From: Caballeronia peredens
GTDB lineage: Bacteria > Pseudomonadota > Gammaproteobacteria > Burkholderiales > Burkholderiaceae
Length of the DNA stretch: 64,000 nucleotides
Direction: 5' to 3'
Assembly: GCA_001544595.2 (NCBI GenBank)
Contig: FCOH02000009.1
Location: forward strand, 124,001 to 188,000
Part shown: positions 48,289 to 58,008 of the stretch, in pieces
Layout: the number at the start of each line of letters is the position of its first letter
How positions within the stretch are numbered: the first letter of the stretch is position 1
Program-made: the position numbers and the translations under genes
The notes under the pieces: model-generated
The model's database searches: none
Told to the model about the DNA's origin: nothing
Seen by the model: only the letters and a program-made list of their open reading frames with translations

Positions 48289-48618
48289 ATGACCAAATCG
48301 GAATTGGTCGCCCAGTTGGCGTCGCGATTTCCGCAACTTGTCCTCAAGGATGCGGATTTCGCGGTGAAGACGATGCTCGATGCGATGTCGGAGGCTCTGG
48401 CCAACGGTCACCGCATCGAGATACGCGGCTTCGGCAGCTTCGGGCTCAATCGTCGTCCGTCACGCGTCGGACGTAATCCCAAGTCGGGTGAAAAAGTGCT
48501 GGTGCCGGAGAAATTCGTGCCGCACTTCAAGCCCGGCAAGGAATTGCGCGAACGCGTCGATGGCCGCGCGGGCGAACCGCTCAAGGCGTCGAATGACGAC
48601 GATGCGGACGATCTCTGA
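48289..48618 (+). CDS. ihfB: Integration host factor beta subunit
   Basis: A 109-residue DNA-bending protein that pairs with IhfA. The body ([60 protein letters not shown]) matches IHF-beta including the Pro-tipped arm. The C-terminal 15 residues ([12 protein letters not shown]) are an acidic extension common in Burkholderia. The rpsA-ihfB order is the standard one. A strong terminator follows at 48702. Confidence 0.95.
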   Translation: MTKSELVAQLASRFPQLVLKDADFAVKTMLDAMSEALANGHRIEIRGFGSFGLNRRPSRVGRNPKSGEKVLVPEKFVPHFKPGKELRERVDGRAGEPLKASNDDDADDL

Positions 48619-48701
48619 TCGGCGCGCAGCGTGACCCATGAATCCTTCGCACCGCCGGATTCGTCGGGAAGCGTCGTCGACCACTAGGCAAGCGGCCAGG
48701 A

Positions 48702-48726
48702 AAGCACCCTTCGGGGTGCTTTTTTT
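48702..48726 (+). terminator. Intrinsic terminator after ihfB
   Basis: AAGCACCC, a short TTCG loop and GGGTGCTT run into a T-tract. It closes the serC-to-ihfB operon. Confidence 0.9.
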
Positions 48727-48917
48727 ATGCGCGGTGTTTCGTCGCGCGACGGGTGCGGCGCTTGCTCAAACAAGGGGCCGGGCGCACGCGCCTGTCTGTG
48801 CGCATGAGCATCAATTACAATACCGGTCACTTTGACCTGGGCATCACGCTCCGCCAGCCGCTTCCTCAAAGACGGCCACGACGGCCGCCACGTACAACCG
48901 CTCTTGCGAGACCCTAC

Positions 48918-49211
48918 ATGAAATTTATCGTCTGGCTGATCCGCGTCCTGGTGTTCGTGCTGCTGCTGGTGCTGGCGCTCGCCAATACCCAGATGGCGAC
49001 GCTGAATTTCCTCGCCGGCTACGCCTGGCAGGCGCCGCTGATCCTGATCGGTTTGGCGTTTTTCGTCGTCGGATTGCTGGCGGGGCTGGTGTCCGCGTTG
49101 CCGGCCATGGTGCGCCTGCGCATGGAGAACGGCCGGCTGAAGCGCGAGCTGCGCGTCGCGCGCGAGACGCCGGTCGTCAAGGAAGAGCCGCCGATGCCGC
49201 CGCTCATCTGA
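48918..49211 (+). CDS. lapA: LapA family inner-membrane protein
   Basis: A 97-residue protein with two membrane helices (FIVWLIRVLVFVLLLVLALA and LILIGLAFFVVGLLAGLVSA) and a short basic, cytosolic C-terminal coil (RLRMENGRLKRELRVARE). This is the LapA/DUF1049 pattern. In E. coli LapA and LapB act together in lipopolysaccharide assembly. It lies 42 bp before lapB and shares its transcript. Confidence 0.9.
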   Translation: MKFIVWLIRVLVFVLLLVLALANTQMATLNFLAGYAWQAPLILIGLAFFVVGLLAGLVSALPAMVRLRMENGRLKRELRVARETPVVKEEPPMPPLI

Positions 49212-49253
49212 GGCCGCGCGCCAGCAGACACCTAACCCTCATCGACTAATCGC

Positions 49254-50429
49254 ATGGATCTAGACTTCTGGTGGCTGCTCGTCATTCCCGTCGCGTTCGC
49301 GTTCGGGTGGATCGCGGCCCGCTATGACTTGAAAACGCTGTTATCCGAAAATGCGAACCTGCCGCGCTCGTACTTTCGCGGTCTAAATTTTCTGCTCAAC
49401 GAACAACACGACAAGGCGATCGATGCGTTCATCGAGGTCGCCAAGCTCGATCCCGAAACCATCGAATTGCACTTCGCGCTCGGCAATCTGTTCCGGCGCC
49501 GCGGCGAGACCGACCGCGCCATTCGCGTGCATCAGAATCTGTTGAGCCGCGCCGATCTGCCGGTCGCCGAACGCGATCACGCGCTTTACGAACTGGGGCA
49601 GGACTTCCTGAAGGCGGGCCTGCTGGACCGCGCCGAGGAAACCTTCCGCTCGCTCGATTCGGGCGAGTACTCGCTCGGCGCGAAACGCGCGCTCCTGACC
49701 ATCTACGAAATCGAGAAGGACTGGCCGAAGTCGATCGCGGCCGCCGAGCAGATCGAAAAGATGGGCGCGCCGTCGCTGCATATGGAGATCGCGCATTTCC
49801 ATTGCGAACTCGCGCAGGAAGCGCTGCAGCGTAAAAATCCCGATGGCGCGCGCGCCGAACTGAAGCTCGCGCTGGCGTCGAATCCGGACAACGTGCGCGC
49901 GACCATTCTGGCGGGCGATGTTGAAGCCGCCTCGGGCGACCTCGCGGCGGCCATTGCCAACTGGAAGCGCGTCGAGGCGCAGAATGAAGCGTATTTGCCG
50001 CTCGTCGCCGAGAAGCTGATGAAGGCGTATGCCACGCTCGAGCGCAAGGAAGAGGGCGTCGATCTGCTGATCGATTATGCGAGCCGCTATCCGTCGAACG
50101 ATCTGCTCGACGTCGCCTACAAGCACGTGCAGGAACTGCGCGGCCTCGATGCGGCGCATGCGCTCGCGCGGCAACAGATGCAGGACGCGCCGAATCTCGC
50201 CGGCATGACGCGCCTGCTTGAGGCGCAGGAAGCGACGGCCGAGGAGCCGCGCCGCGGCGAACTCGAACTGATGCGTAATCTGGTGAAACAGCGCACCAAG
50301 AATCTGCCCCGCTATACGTGTCAAACTTGTGGATTCCGCGCGCGGCTATTCTATTGGCAATGCCCCGGCTGCAGCGGCTGGGAAACGTACGCGCCGCGTC
50401 GCGTCGAGCCGATCACGAGTTCGGCCTGA
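49254..50429 (+). CDS. lapB: Lipopolysaccharide assembly protein B
   Basis: LapB (YciM) is an inner-membrane-anchored TPR protein that presents LpxC to FtsH and so limits LPS synthesis. The 391-residue protein has an N-terminal membrane helix (FWWLLVIPVAFAFGWIAARYD), TPR-like helices (LLNEQHDKAIDAFIEVAKLD onward) and a C-terminal rubredoxin-like zinc ribbon with CQTCGF and CPGCSGW. All expected parts are present. The LPS precursor genes ugd, hldA and hldD follow. Confidence 0.94.
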   Translation: MDLDFWWLLVIPVAFAFGWIAARYDLKTLLSENANLPRSYFRGLNFLLNEQHDKAIDAFIEVAKLDPETIELHFALGNLFRRRGETDRAIRVHQNLLSRADLPVAERDHALYELGQDFLKAGLLDRAEETFRSLDSGEYSLGAKRALLTIYEIEKDWPKSIAAAEQIEKMGAPSLHMEIAHFHCELAQEALQRKNPDGARAELKLALASNPDNVRATILAGDVEAASGDLAAAIANWKRVEAQNEAYLPLVAEKLMKAYATLERKEEGVDLLIDYASRYPSNDLLDVAYKHVQELRGLDAAHALARQQMQDAPNLAGMTRLLEAQEATAEEPRRGELELMRNLVKQRTKNLPRYTCQTCGFRARLFYWQCPGCSGWETYAPRRVEPITSSA

Positions 50430-50511
50430 CCTCGCGCGGAACGTGTGATCGCATGCGGCGCGTGAATGCGTCGCTTGCGCCACCGGCATTTCAGAAACCA
50501 CCGGAAAGCGT

Positions 50512-51915
50512 ATGAAAGTTACCATCGTCGGCACGGGTTACGTCGGTCTTGTGACCGGCGCGTGCCTCGCCGAAATCGGCAATGACGTGTTTTGCCTGGA
50601 CGTCGATCCGCGCAAGATCGAAATTCTCAACAACGGCGGCGTGCCGATCCACGAGCCGGGCCTTCAGGAAATGCTGAGGCGCACGCGAGCGGCGGGCCGC
50701 ATCCAGTTCTCCACCGACGTGAAGGCGGCCGTCGAACACGGCGAGATCCAGTTCATCGCGGTCGGCACGCCGCCCGACGAAGACGGCTCCGCCGACCTGC
50801 AATACGTGCTCGCCGCGGCGCGCAACATCGGACGCTATTCGAACGGCTTCAAGGTGATCGTCGACAAATCGACGGTGCCGGTCGGCACGGCGCTTCAAGT
50901 GAAGCGTGTCGTCGAGGAAGAGCTGCAGGCGCGCGGGCTCGAGGGCTCGGACAAGCACGGCTTTTCGGTCGTCTCGAATCCGGAGTTTCTGAAGGAAGGC
51001 GCGGCGGTGGACGACTTCATGCGCCCGGACCGCATCGTCATCGGTCTCGACGACGACCGCGCGGGCGACCTCGCGCGCGAAAAGATGAAGCGGCTCTATG
51101 CGCCGTTCAACCGCAATCACGAACGCACGCTGTATATGGACGTGCGCTCGGCCGAGTTCACCAAGTACGCCGCCAACGCGATGCTCGCGACGCGCATCTC
51201 GTTCATGAACGACCTGTCGAATCTCGCGGACACGGTCGGCGCCGATATCGAATCGGTGCGGCGCGGCATCGGCTCGGATCCGCGCATCGGCTATCACTTC
51301 CTCTACGCGGGCTGCGGCTACGGCGGCTCGTGTTTCCCGAAGGACGTGCAGGCGCTCGCGCAGACGGCGCGCGAGAACGGCCACACGCTGCGGGTGCTCG
51401 AAGCGGTCGAAGCGGTCAATCACGATCAGAAGGAAGTGCTCGTCAACAAGATCGTGAAGCGTATGGGCGAGGATCTGCGCGGGCGCACGTTCGCCGTGTG
51501 GGGCCTGGCGTTCAAGCCCAATACCGACGACATGCGCGAGGCGTCGAGCCGGCGCATCATCGAGGCGCTTCTGCAGCGCGGCGCGGTGGTGCGCGCGTAC
51601 GATCCGGTGGCGCGCGAGGAAGCCGAGCGCGTGTTCGCGCTCGATCTCGCGGATCGTCCCGACGACATGAAACGCCTGCACTTCATGAAAACGCAGCAGG
51701 ACGCGCTGACGGGAGCGGATGCGCTCGTCATCGTGACCGAATGGAAGGAGTTCAAGAGTCCGGACTTCGGGCACTTGAAGAGCGAATTGAAGACACCGGC
51801 TATCTTCGACGGCCGCAATCTGTATGAACCGGAATCGATGTCCGAACTCGGCATCGACTATTACGCAATAGGACGTCCCCATGTCGAACTCGACCGCAAC
51901 GGCAGCCGCAACTAA
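50512..51915 (+). CDS. ugd: UDP-glucose 6-dehydrogenase
   Basis: Oxidises UDP-glucose to UDP-glucuronate with two NAD+, supplying LPS aminoarabinose or capsule sugars. The 467-residue protein begins with the NAD motif [18 protein letters not shown]. The catalytic cysteine is in [13 protein letters not shown], and the C-terminal domain includes [16 protein letters not shown]. The ATG at 50512 is the family start. Its 3' end overlaps hldA by 35 bp, which implies translational coupling. Confidence 0.95.
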   Translation: MKVTIVGTGYVGLVTGACLAEIGNDVFCLDVDPRKIEILNNGGVPIHEPGLQEMLRRTRAAGRIQFSTDVKAAVEHGEIQFIAVGTPPDEDGSADLQYVLAAARNIGRYSNGFKVIVDKSTVPVGTALQVKRVVEEELQARGLEGSDKHGFSVVSNPEFLKEGAAVDDFMRPDRIVIGLDDDRAGDLAREKMKRLYAPFNRNHERTLYMDVRSAEFTKYAANAMLATRISFMNDLSNLADTVGADIESVRRGIGSDPRIGYHFLYAGCGYGGSCFPKDVQALAQTARENGHTLRVLEAVEAVNHDQKEVLVNKIVKRMGEDLRGRTFAVWGLAFKPNTDDMREASSRRIIEALLQRGAVVRAYDPVAREEAERVFALDLADRPDDMKRLHFMKTQQDALTGADALVIVTEWKEFKSPDFGHLKSELKTPAIFDGRNLYEPESMSELGIDYYAIGRPHVELDRNGSRN

Positions 51916-52855
51916 GGCCGATATTCCCGTCGTGCCGCGCGCGCGTGTCGCGGCGGCGCGCATACTCGTGGTCGGCGACGTGATGCTCGATCGATACTGG
52001 TTCGGCGACGTCAATCGCATTTCGCCCGAAGCGCCCGTGCCGGTCGTGCACGTGCAACGCAAGGAAGACCGCCTGGGCGGCGCGGCCAACGTCGCGCGCA
52101 ACGCGGCGGCGCTCGGCGCGCAGGCGGGGCTGCTGTGCGTGGTCGGGCACGACGAGCCGGGCGAGCGCGTCGTCGAATTGCTCGGCGAGAGCAAGGTGGC
52201 GGCGCATCTCGAACGCGATCCCGAACTGCTCACGACCATCAAGCTGCGCGTGCTCTCGCGCCAGCAGCAGCTGCTGCGCGTCGATTTCGAGAACACGCCG
52301 AATCACGAAGTGCTGCGTGCGTGCCTCGCGCGCTTCGCGGAGATCCTGCCGCAGCACGACGTCATCCTCATGTCCGATTACGCGAAGGGCGGCCTCACGC
52401 ACGTCACGCAGATGATCGCGGATGCGAAGCGGGCCGGAAAGCCGGTGCTCGTCGATCCGAAAGGCGACGACTGGGACCGCTATCGCGGCGCCACGCTCAT
52501 CACGCCGAACCGTGCCGAACTGCGCGAAGTGATCGGGCAGTGGAAGTCCGAGGAAGACCTGGAAGATCGCGTGACGAAGCTGCGCGCGGAACTCGAACTG
52601 AGCGCGCTGCTGCTCACGCGCTCCGAAGAAGGCATGACGCTTTTCACGGAGAATCAGGTGCTGCACACGTCGGCGGAGGCGCGCGAAGTGTTCGACGTCT
52701 CGGGCGCGGGCGACACCGTCATCGCAACGGTCGCGACCATGCTGGGCGCGGGCGTGCCGCTCGTCGACTCGATCGTCTATGCGAACCGCGCGGCGGGCAT
52801 CGTGGTGGGCAAACTCGGCACGGCGACCGTCGACTACAACGAACTCTTCGCTTGA
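51881..52855 (+). CDS. hldA: D-glycero-beta-D-manno-heptose-7-phosphate kinase
   Basis: A PfkB-family kinase (324 residues) that phosphorylates heptose-7-phosphate at C1 for the LPS inner core. The PfkB signatures are [20 protein letters not shown] near the N-terminus and the catalytic [17 protein letters not shown] near the C-terminus. It is the kinase half of E. coli HldE only; the nucleotidyltransferase half (HldC) is not here and must be encoded elsewhere. It overlaps the end of ugd and is followed 7 bp later by hldD. Confidence 0.93.
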   Translation: MSNSTATAAATKADIPVVPRARVAAARILVVGDVMLDRYWFGDVNRISPEAPVPVVHVQRKEDRLGGAANVARNAAALGAQAGLLCVVGHDEPGERVVELLGESKVAAHLERDPELLTTIKLRVLSRQQQLLRVDFENTPNHEVLRACLARFAEILPQHDVILMSDYAKGGLTHVTQMIADAKRAGKPVLVDPKGDDWDRYRGATLITPNRAELREVIGQWKSEEDLEDRVTKLRAELELSALLLTRSEEGMTLFTENQVLHTSAEAREVFDVSGAGDTVIATVATMLGAGVPLVDSIVYANRAAGIVVGKLGTATVDYNELFA

Positions 52856-52862
52856 GCTCAAT

Positions 52863-53855
52863 ATGACCATTATCGTGACCGGTGCGGCCGGGTTCATCGG
52901 CAGCAATATCGTGAAGGCGCTCAACGAGCGTGGCGAGCAACGCGTGATCGCGGTGGACAATCTGACTCGCGCCGACAAGTTCAGGAATCTCGTCGACTGC
53001 GAAATCGACGATTACCTCGACAAGACCGAATTCGTCGAGCGCTTCAGGCGCGGCGATTTCGGCCGCGTGCGCGCGGTGTTTCATGAAGGCGCCTGTTCGG
53101 ACACGATGGAAACCGACGGCCGCTACATGATGGACAACAATTTCCGCTACAGCCGCGACGTGATGGACGCGTGCCTCGCGCAGGGCGCGCAGTTCCTGTA
53201 CGCGTCGTCGGCGGCAACTTACGGCGGATCGAGCCGCTTCGTTGAAGAGCGCGAATATGAAAAGCCGCTCAACGTCTACGGTTATTCGAAGTTCCTCTTC
53301 GATCAGATCGTGCGTCAGGTGCAGCCGAAGGCGCAGAGCCAGATCGTCGGCTTTCGCTATTTCAACGTCTACGGGCCGCGCGAGACGCACAAGGGGCGCA
53401 TGGCGTCGGTCGCATTCCACAACTTCAATCAGTTCCGTTCGGAAGGCAAGGTCAAGCTTTTCGGCGAATACAACGGCTACGCGGCGGGTGAACAGACGCG
53501 CGATTTCATCTCGGTCGAAGACGTGGTGAAGGTGAACCTGTTCTTCTTCGATCATCCGGAGAAATCGGGCATCTTCAATCTCGGCACCGGGCGCGCGCAG
53601 CCGTTCAACGATATCGCGTCGACGGTCGTGAATTCGCTGCGCGCGCAAAACGGCGAGGCGACGCTCTCGCTCGCCGAACTCGTGCAGCGCGGGCTCATCG
53701 AGTACATTCCGTTTCCCGATGCGTTGCGCGGCAAGTATCAATGCTTCACTCAGGCGGACCAGTCGCGCCTGCGCGCCGCGGGTTACGATGCGCCTTTTCT
53801 GACTGTTCAGGAAGGCGTGGACCGCTACGTGCGTTGGCTGTTCGGCCAGCTATAA
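52863..53855 (+). CDS. hldD: ADP-L-glycero-D-manno-heptose-6-epimerase
   Basis: An SDR-type epimerase (330 residues) that makes ADP-L-glycero-D-manno-heptose for LPS core. The NADP-binding motif is [16 protein letters not shown]. The catalytic Ser/Tyr/Lys are in [10 protein letters not shown] and [11 protein letters not shown]. The frame is open further upstream, but the ATG at 52863 ([10 protein letters not shown]) is the family start. It completes the ugd-hldA-hldD run. Confidence 0.95.
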   Translation: MTIIVTGAAGFIGSNIVKALNERGEQRVIAVDNLTRADKFRNLVDCEIDDYLDKTEFVERFRRGDFGRVRAVFHEGACSDTMETDGRYMMDNNFRYSRDVMDACLAQGAQFLYASSAATYGGSSRFVEEREYEKPLNVYGYSKFLFDQIVRQVQPKAQSQIVGFRYFNVYGPRETHKGRMASVAFHNFNQFRSEGKVKLFGEYNGYAAGEQTRDFISVEDVVKVNLFFFDHPEKSGIFNLGTGRAQPFNDIASTVVNSLRAQNGEATLSLAELVQRGLIEYIPFPDALRGKYQCFTQADQSRLRAAGYDAPFLTVQEGVDRYVRWLFGQL

Positions 53856-53929
53856 ACGCGTTTCGGGTCTCTCTACACTGGGTCTCACGGCTGGCGCTTC
53901 GCCGGCCGGTTCTTCACGGAGACTCAGTC

Positions 53930-54319
53930 ATGTTCAAGCAAGCACGTTCGTCGATCGCCGCGTTGGCGTTGATCTTTTCCATCGGTTCCGCGTTCGCGGC
54001 CGTCGACGTCAACACCGCCAATTCCGATGCGCTGCGCGGCGTCAAGGGCATCGGTCCGGCAAAGGCGAAAGCCATCCTCGATGAACGTCAGGCGCACGGT
54101 CCCTTCAAGGACGCGAGCGATCTCAGCACGCGCGTGAAGGGGCTGGGCGGCAAGACCGTTCAGCGCCTCGAAGCGGAGGGGCTCACCATCGGCACCGCGT
54201 CGAAGACGGCGGCGGCCGCGTCGCCCGGTCATGCGGCACCGCCAGGCGCGGCGAACGCGGCGGGCGCCACGCCGGTCTCGGCGTCCGCGTCGGCAAGGCC
54301 GGTGGTCGTGAAGAAGTAA
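53930..54319 (+). CDS. Exported helix-hairpin-helix protein (ComEA-like)
   Basis: A 129-residue protein with a Sec signal peptide (SIAALALIFSIGSAFAA) and a single ComEA-type DNA-binding unit: VDVNTANSDALRGVKGIGPAKAKAI and the second hairpin region GPFKDASDLSTRVKGLG. The last 45 residues are an Ala/Pro/Ser tail. It should be a soluble periplasmic dsDNA-binding protein; in ComEA this binds incoming DNA during transformation. ACGGAG precedes the ATG. No other competence gene is near, so a role in uptake is inferred from the domain alone. Confidence 0.85.
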   Translation: MFKQARSSIAALALIFSIGSAFAAVDVNTANSDALRGVKGIGPAKAKAILDERQAHGPFKDASDLSTRVKGLGGKTVQRLEAEGLTIGTASKTAAAASPGHAAPPGAANAAGATPVSASASARPVVVKK

Positions 54320-54387
54320 GGGACGACGTGCGCGCCGAGGTGCACGGCGCGCCAAAGACTCCTTCAGCCTTCGGATGGTTTGGGCTC

Positions 54388-54416
54388 CCCGCGGACTGCC
54401 TCTCCGCGGGTTTTTT
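54388..54416 (+). terminator. Intrinsic terminator after the HhH gene
   Basis: CCCGCGGA pairs with TCCGCGGG over a 7-base loop, followed by six T. It lies 68 bp after the HhH stop codon. Confidence 0.85.
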
Positions 54417-54590
54417 GCGCGCGCCGGATCTGTCGAACGGCTTTCGCTGCGCACGGCAATCCATCCGCGCAGCAGGGGCGCGCCGGCATCGCTGGAACCG
54501 CTGGGCTACAATCGACGAATCCCTATATCGAAATTCCGCGACAAACGCTCCGCGAAGCGTTTTCCCGTGGGACACGAATCCGCTCCGCAT

Positions 54591-55493
54591 ATGGCTTACA
54601 TGACTATCGAAGACACGATCGGCAATACGCCGCTCGTGCAGCTCGTCCGCATCGTGGACGACGAAATCCGCAGCCGCAACAACATCGTCCTGGGCAAGCT
54701 CGAAGGCAACAATCCGGCGGGTTCGGTGAAGGACCGCCCGGCGCTGTCGATGATCAGGAAAGCTGAGGAGCGCGGCCGCATCAAGCCGGGCGACACGCTC
54801 ATCGAAGCAACGAGCGGCAACACCGGCATCGCGCTCGCGATGGCCGCCGCGATGCGCGGATACAAGATGGTGCTGCTCATGCCGGAAGATCTGTCGGTCG
54901 AGCGGCGTCAGAGCATGGCGGCATACGGCGCGGAAATCGTGCTGACGCCGGTGACGGGCGGCATGGAATACGCACGCGATCTCGCCGATCAGATGCAGCG
55001 CGACGGCCGCGGCATCATCCTCGACCAGTTCGCGAACCCCGACAATCCGCTCGCGCATTACGAGGGCACCGGCCCGGAGCTGTGGCGTCAGACGGAAGGG
55101 CAGATCACGCACTTTGTCTCGTCGATGGGCACGACCGGCACGATCATGGGCGTGTCGAAGTACCTGAAGGAACAGAACGAGAAGATCGAGATCATCGGGG
55201 CGCAGCCGGAAGAGGGCTCGCGCATTCCGGGCATCCGCAAATGGCCGGAAGCGTATTTGCCGAAGATCTTCGATCGCACCCGCGTGGATCGCGTCGAGAA
55301 TGTGAGCCAGGCGGCGTCCGAGGCAATGGCCCGGCGCCTCGCGTCGGTCGAAGGCATTTTCGCGGGCATCTCGTCGGGCGGCGCGTGTGAAGTCGCGCTG
55401 CGCATCGCGCGCCAGGTCGAAAATGCGACGATCGTGTTCGTCGTGTGCGATCGAGGCGACCGCTATCTGTCGACGGGCGTGTTTCCCGCCTGA
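54591..55493 (+). CDS. cysM: Cysteine synthase B (O-acetylserine sulfhydrylase)
   Basis: A PLP enzyme of 300 residues that makes cysteine from O-acetylserine, and also accepts thiosulfate in the CysM class. The PLP lysine lies in NPAGSVKDRPALSM, the phosphate loop is ATSGNTGIALA, and the C-terminal ISSGGACEVAL is present. The WPEAYLPKIFD region and the short length fit CysM rather than CysK. The ATG at 54591 begins MAYMTIEDTIGNTPLVQL. It is a single gene bounded by terminators. Confidence 0.93.
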   Translation: MAYMTIEDTIGNTPLVQLVRIVDDEIRSRNNIVLGKLEGNNPAGSVKDRPALSMIRKAEERGRIKPGDTLIEATSGNTGIALAMAAAMRGYKMVLLMPEDLSVERRQSMAAYGAEIVLTPVTGGMEYARDLADQMQRDGRGIILDQFANPDNPLAHYEGTGPELWRQTEGQITHFVSSMGTTGTIMGVSKYLKEQNEKIEIIGAQPEEGSRIPGIRKWPEAYLPKIFDRTRVDRVENVSQAASEAMARRLASVEGIFAGISSGGACEVALRIARQVENATIVFVVCDRGDRYLSTGVFPA

Positions 55494-55549
55494 GATCCCG
55501 GGTGCGGCTTCGAGCGCTCGTTTCGAGCGCCTGTTTCTGCCGCCCGACG

Positions 55550-55578
55550 AAAAAACCCCGGCATGCCGGGGTTTTTTT
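55550..55578. terminator. Bidirectional terminator between cysM and mltB
   Basis: AAAAAACCCCGGC and GCCGGGGTTTTTTT form a near-perfect stem around AT. It works for cysM on the plus strand and mltB on the minus strand. Confidence 0.92.
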
Positions 55579-55596
55579 ACGTAACAAACGAGGCCT

Positions 55597-56778
55597 TTAC
55601 TGCGGGTTCGTGCCCGTGTCGCCGGCGATCATGCGCGCCTTCACCGCCTCGCCGAGCTGATAGACCGCGAGCGCATAGAAGAAGCTGCGGTTGTACCGCG
55701 TGAGCGCGTAGAAGTTCTTCAGCCCGAGCGTGTACTCGGTGGCGCGGCCGGGCGTCGGCAGATCGACGACAGTGAGCGGCGTCGCCGCTTCGGCCGCGAT
55801 GTTCAGCCCCGGCTCGTTGAGCAGCATGCCGGCCTTGGTCAGTTGCGCGAGCGACCAGTGCGGCTCCGGCGCGCCGTCCGCCGCGGCCTGCGCGATGCCC
55901 TGACTGCCGACGTCGCCCGCGATGCGCCACACGACCGGCCGTCCCGGTTCCCAGCCGTTCTGCTTCAGATAGTTCGCGACGCTGCCGATGGCGTCCGCCG
56001 GGCTCGTGCGCAGATCGATGCGGCTGTTGCCGTCGTAATCGACCGCGTATTGCACGATGCTGCTCGGCAGGAACTGCGGAATGCCGATCGCGCCCGTGTA
56101 CGAACCGAGCACGGTGGTCGGATCGATTTGCGAATCGCGCGTCCACACGAGCAGATCTTCCAGATTCTTGCGGAAGGTCGCCATGCGCTCGGTGCGATTC
56201 GGCGTGTTCGGATAATCGAAGGTGAGCGTGGTCAGCGCATCGAGCGCGCGGAAGTTGCCCATGTAGCGGCCGTAGATGGTCTCGACGCCGATGATCCCGA
56301 CGATGATCTCCGGCGGCACGCCGAACTGCGCGGCGGCGCGTTGCAGCGTCGCCTGGTTCGCGCGCCAGAACTTCACGCCCGCGTTGATGCGCACCGGCTC
56401 GATGAAGCGCGCCTGATACGCGCGCCAGTTCTTGGCCGAAGGCGTCGGCGACGGCAGCACGAGCTTGGCCGCCGTGGCCGAATAGCTGACGCGGCTGAAC
56501 AGGTCGTGCAGCGCGGATGAATCGAAGTCGTAGCGCGCGACCATGTCGTTGATGAACGCATCGACATTCGGGTTGTTCGCGTAACGCTGCGGCACGATCT
56601 CTTCTTCGAACATCTGTCCTTGCGGTGTCGCGGACTGCGGCTGCTGCGACTGCGCCAGGGCACTGTTGCCGGAGAGGAAGCCGAGCGCGCAAACGAGGGA
56701 AGCGAGGGAAGCGACGAGCGCGCGTCTGATCGGCCGGGAGGGCGCCGTGAGGTCGAACGGAGCAAACTGGAAAGTCAT
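55597..56778 (-). CDS. mltB: Lytic murein transglycosylase B
   Basis: Cleaves peptidoglycan glycan strands to give anhydromuropeptides. The 393-residue protein has a signal peptide (ALVASLASLVCALGFLSG, ending near ALAQ) and an SLT/MltB domain with the catalytic Glu in IIGVETIYGRYMG plus GSYTGAIGIPQFLPSS and SVANYLKQNGW. There is no lipobox cysteine after the signal, so it is probably soluble in the periplasm (SltB1-like) rather than lipid-anchored. The ATG at 56778 begins MTFQFAPFDLTAPSRP; the frame continues upstream without meaning. Confidence 0.92.
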   Translation of the reverse strand: MTFQFAPFDLTAPSRPIRRALVASLASLVCALGFLSGNSALAQSQQPQSATPQGQMFEEEIVPQRYANNPNVDAFINDMVARYDFDSSALHDLFSRVSYSATAAKLVLPSPTPSAKNWRAYQARFIEPVRINAGVKFWRANQATLQRAAAQFGVPPEIIVGIIGVETIYGRYMGNFRALDALTTLTFDYPNTPNRTERMATFRKNLEDLLVWTRDSQIDPTTVLGSYTGAIGIPQFLPSSIVQYAVDYDGNSRIDLRTSPADAIGSVANYLKQNGWEPGRPVVWRIAGDVGSQGIAQAAADGAPEPHWSLAQLTKAGMLLNEPGLNIAAEAATPLTVVDLPTPGRATEYTLGLKNFYALTRYNRSFFYALAVYQLGEAVKARMIAGDTGTNPQ

Positions 56779-57084
56779 AGTGTGCGGGGTTGGGGCGGTT
56801 GGGCGATGCCGGATGTTCGGCCTGAGATGTTGAACCGATCCGAAACGATCCGCAACGATACTCAACGAAACACAACAACTTGCGGCACGCCGCGCGCGAT
56901 GGCCCGGCCGGCAAGGCGTCGGGGCAGTATAACCGACGCCTTGCGCCCACACGGCCCAGTTGACCGGGCGAGGACGGCGGCCTCGGACGCTGTGGTAACT
57001 TAACGTCAGATACGCGGCGCCGGGTCGCGTATGACGAAAAAAAACACGAGACAAGAGCCGACGAAAGCGGCATTGCGAGACATC

Positions 57085-58008
57085 ATGGCCACCGGCTTTT
57101 ATTCCCACCCCGACTGCCTTCAGCACGACAACGGCCAATGGCATCCCGAATGCCCGGCGCGCCTGCAGGCGATCGAAGACCAGCTGATCGCGAGCCGGAT
57201 CGACGCCCTCATCGAGCGCGAGGAAGCGCCGCTCGCCGAGGAAGCCGATCTCGCGCGCGTGCATACGCAGGCGCACATCGATTACATCAAGAGCCGCACG
57301 CCCGACCAGGGCAGAAGCGAACTCGACCCGGATACGTCGATGTGCCCCCAGTCCTATCGCGCCGCGTTGCGCGCGGCGGGCGCGGCGATCGCGGCCACCG
57401 ACGCCGTGATCGAAGGGCGTTACGACAACGCGTTCTGCAGCGTGCGTCCGCCGGGCCATCACGCGGAACCGGCGCGCGCGATGGGCTTCTGCCTCTTCAA
57501 CAACGTCGCGATCGCGGCGCGTCATGCGCTCGACGTGCACGGCCTGCAGCGCGTCGCGATCGTCGATTTCGACGTGCATCACGGCAACGGCACCGAGGCC
57601 GCCTTTTCGGGCGACTCGCGCGTCCTGATGTGCAGCTTCTTCCAGCATCCGTTCTATCCGTTTTCCGGCGCCGACAATCACGCGTCCAACATGGTCAACG
57701 TGCCGCTGCCCGCGCGCACGAAGGGCATGCAGGTACGCGAGGTCGTCGACATGATGTGGCTGCCGCGGCTCGAGGAATTCAAGCCGCAGATGATCTTCGT
57801 CTCGGCGGGTTTCGACGCGCATCGCGAGGACGACATGGCCAACATGGGGCTCGTCGAAGACGATTACGCGTGGATCACCGAGCAGATTCGCGCGGTCGCC
57901 CGGCGTCATGCGCAAGGGCGCATCGTGAGTTGTCTCGAGGGCGGCTATAACCTTTCGGCGCTCGGACGCAGCGTCGTCGCGCATTTGCGGGCGCTCGCCG
58001 AAATCTAG
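57085..58008 (+). CDS. Histone-deacetylase-family amidohydrolase
   Basis: A 307-residue zinc amidohydrolase of the HDAC/acetoin-utilisation/acetylpolyamine group. The active-site signatures are RPPGHHAEPARAMGFCLFNN, the zinc ligands in VDFDVHHGNGTEAAF and SAGFDAHREDDMA. The bacterial substrates may be acetylpolyamines or acetylated proteins; the sequence does not decide. The ATG at 57085 is used (MATGFYSHPDC). It is divergent from mltB across 306 bp, in which the GC-rich 56890-56960 section shows no gene. Its stop overlaps that of the convergent hydrolase gene by 4 bp. Confidence 0.9.
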   Translation: MATGFYSHPDCLQHDNGQWHPECPARLQAIEDQLIASRIDALIEREEAPLAEEADLARVHTQAHIDYIKSRTPDQGRSELDPDTSMCPQSYRAALRAAGAAIAATDAVIEGRYDNAFCSVRPPGHHAEPARAMGFCLFNNVAIAARHALDVHGLQRVAIVDFDVHHGNGTEAAFSGDSRVLMCSFFQHPFYPFSGADNHASNMVNVPLPARTKGMQVREVVDMMWLPRLEEFKPQMIFVSAGFDAHREDDMANMGLVEDDYAWITEQIRAVARRHAQGRIVSCLEGGYNLSALGRSVVAHLRALAEI

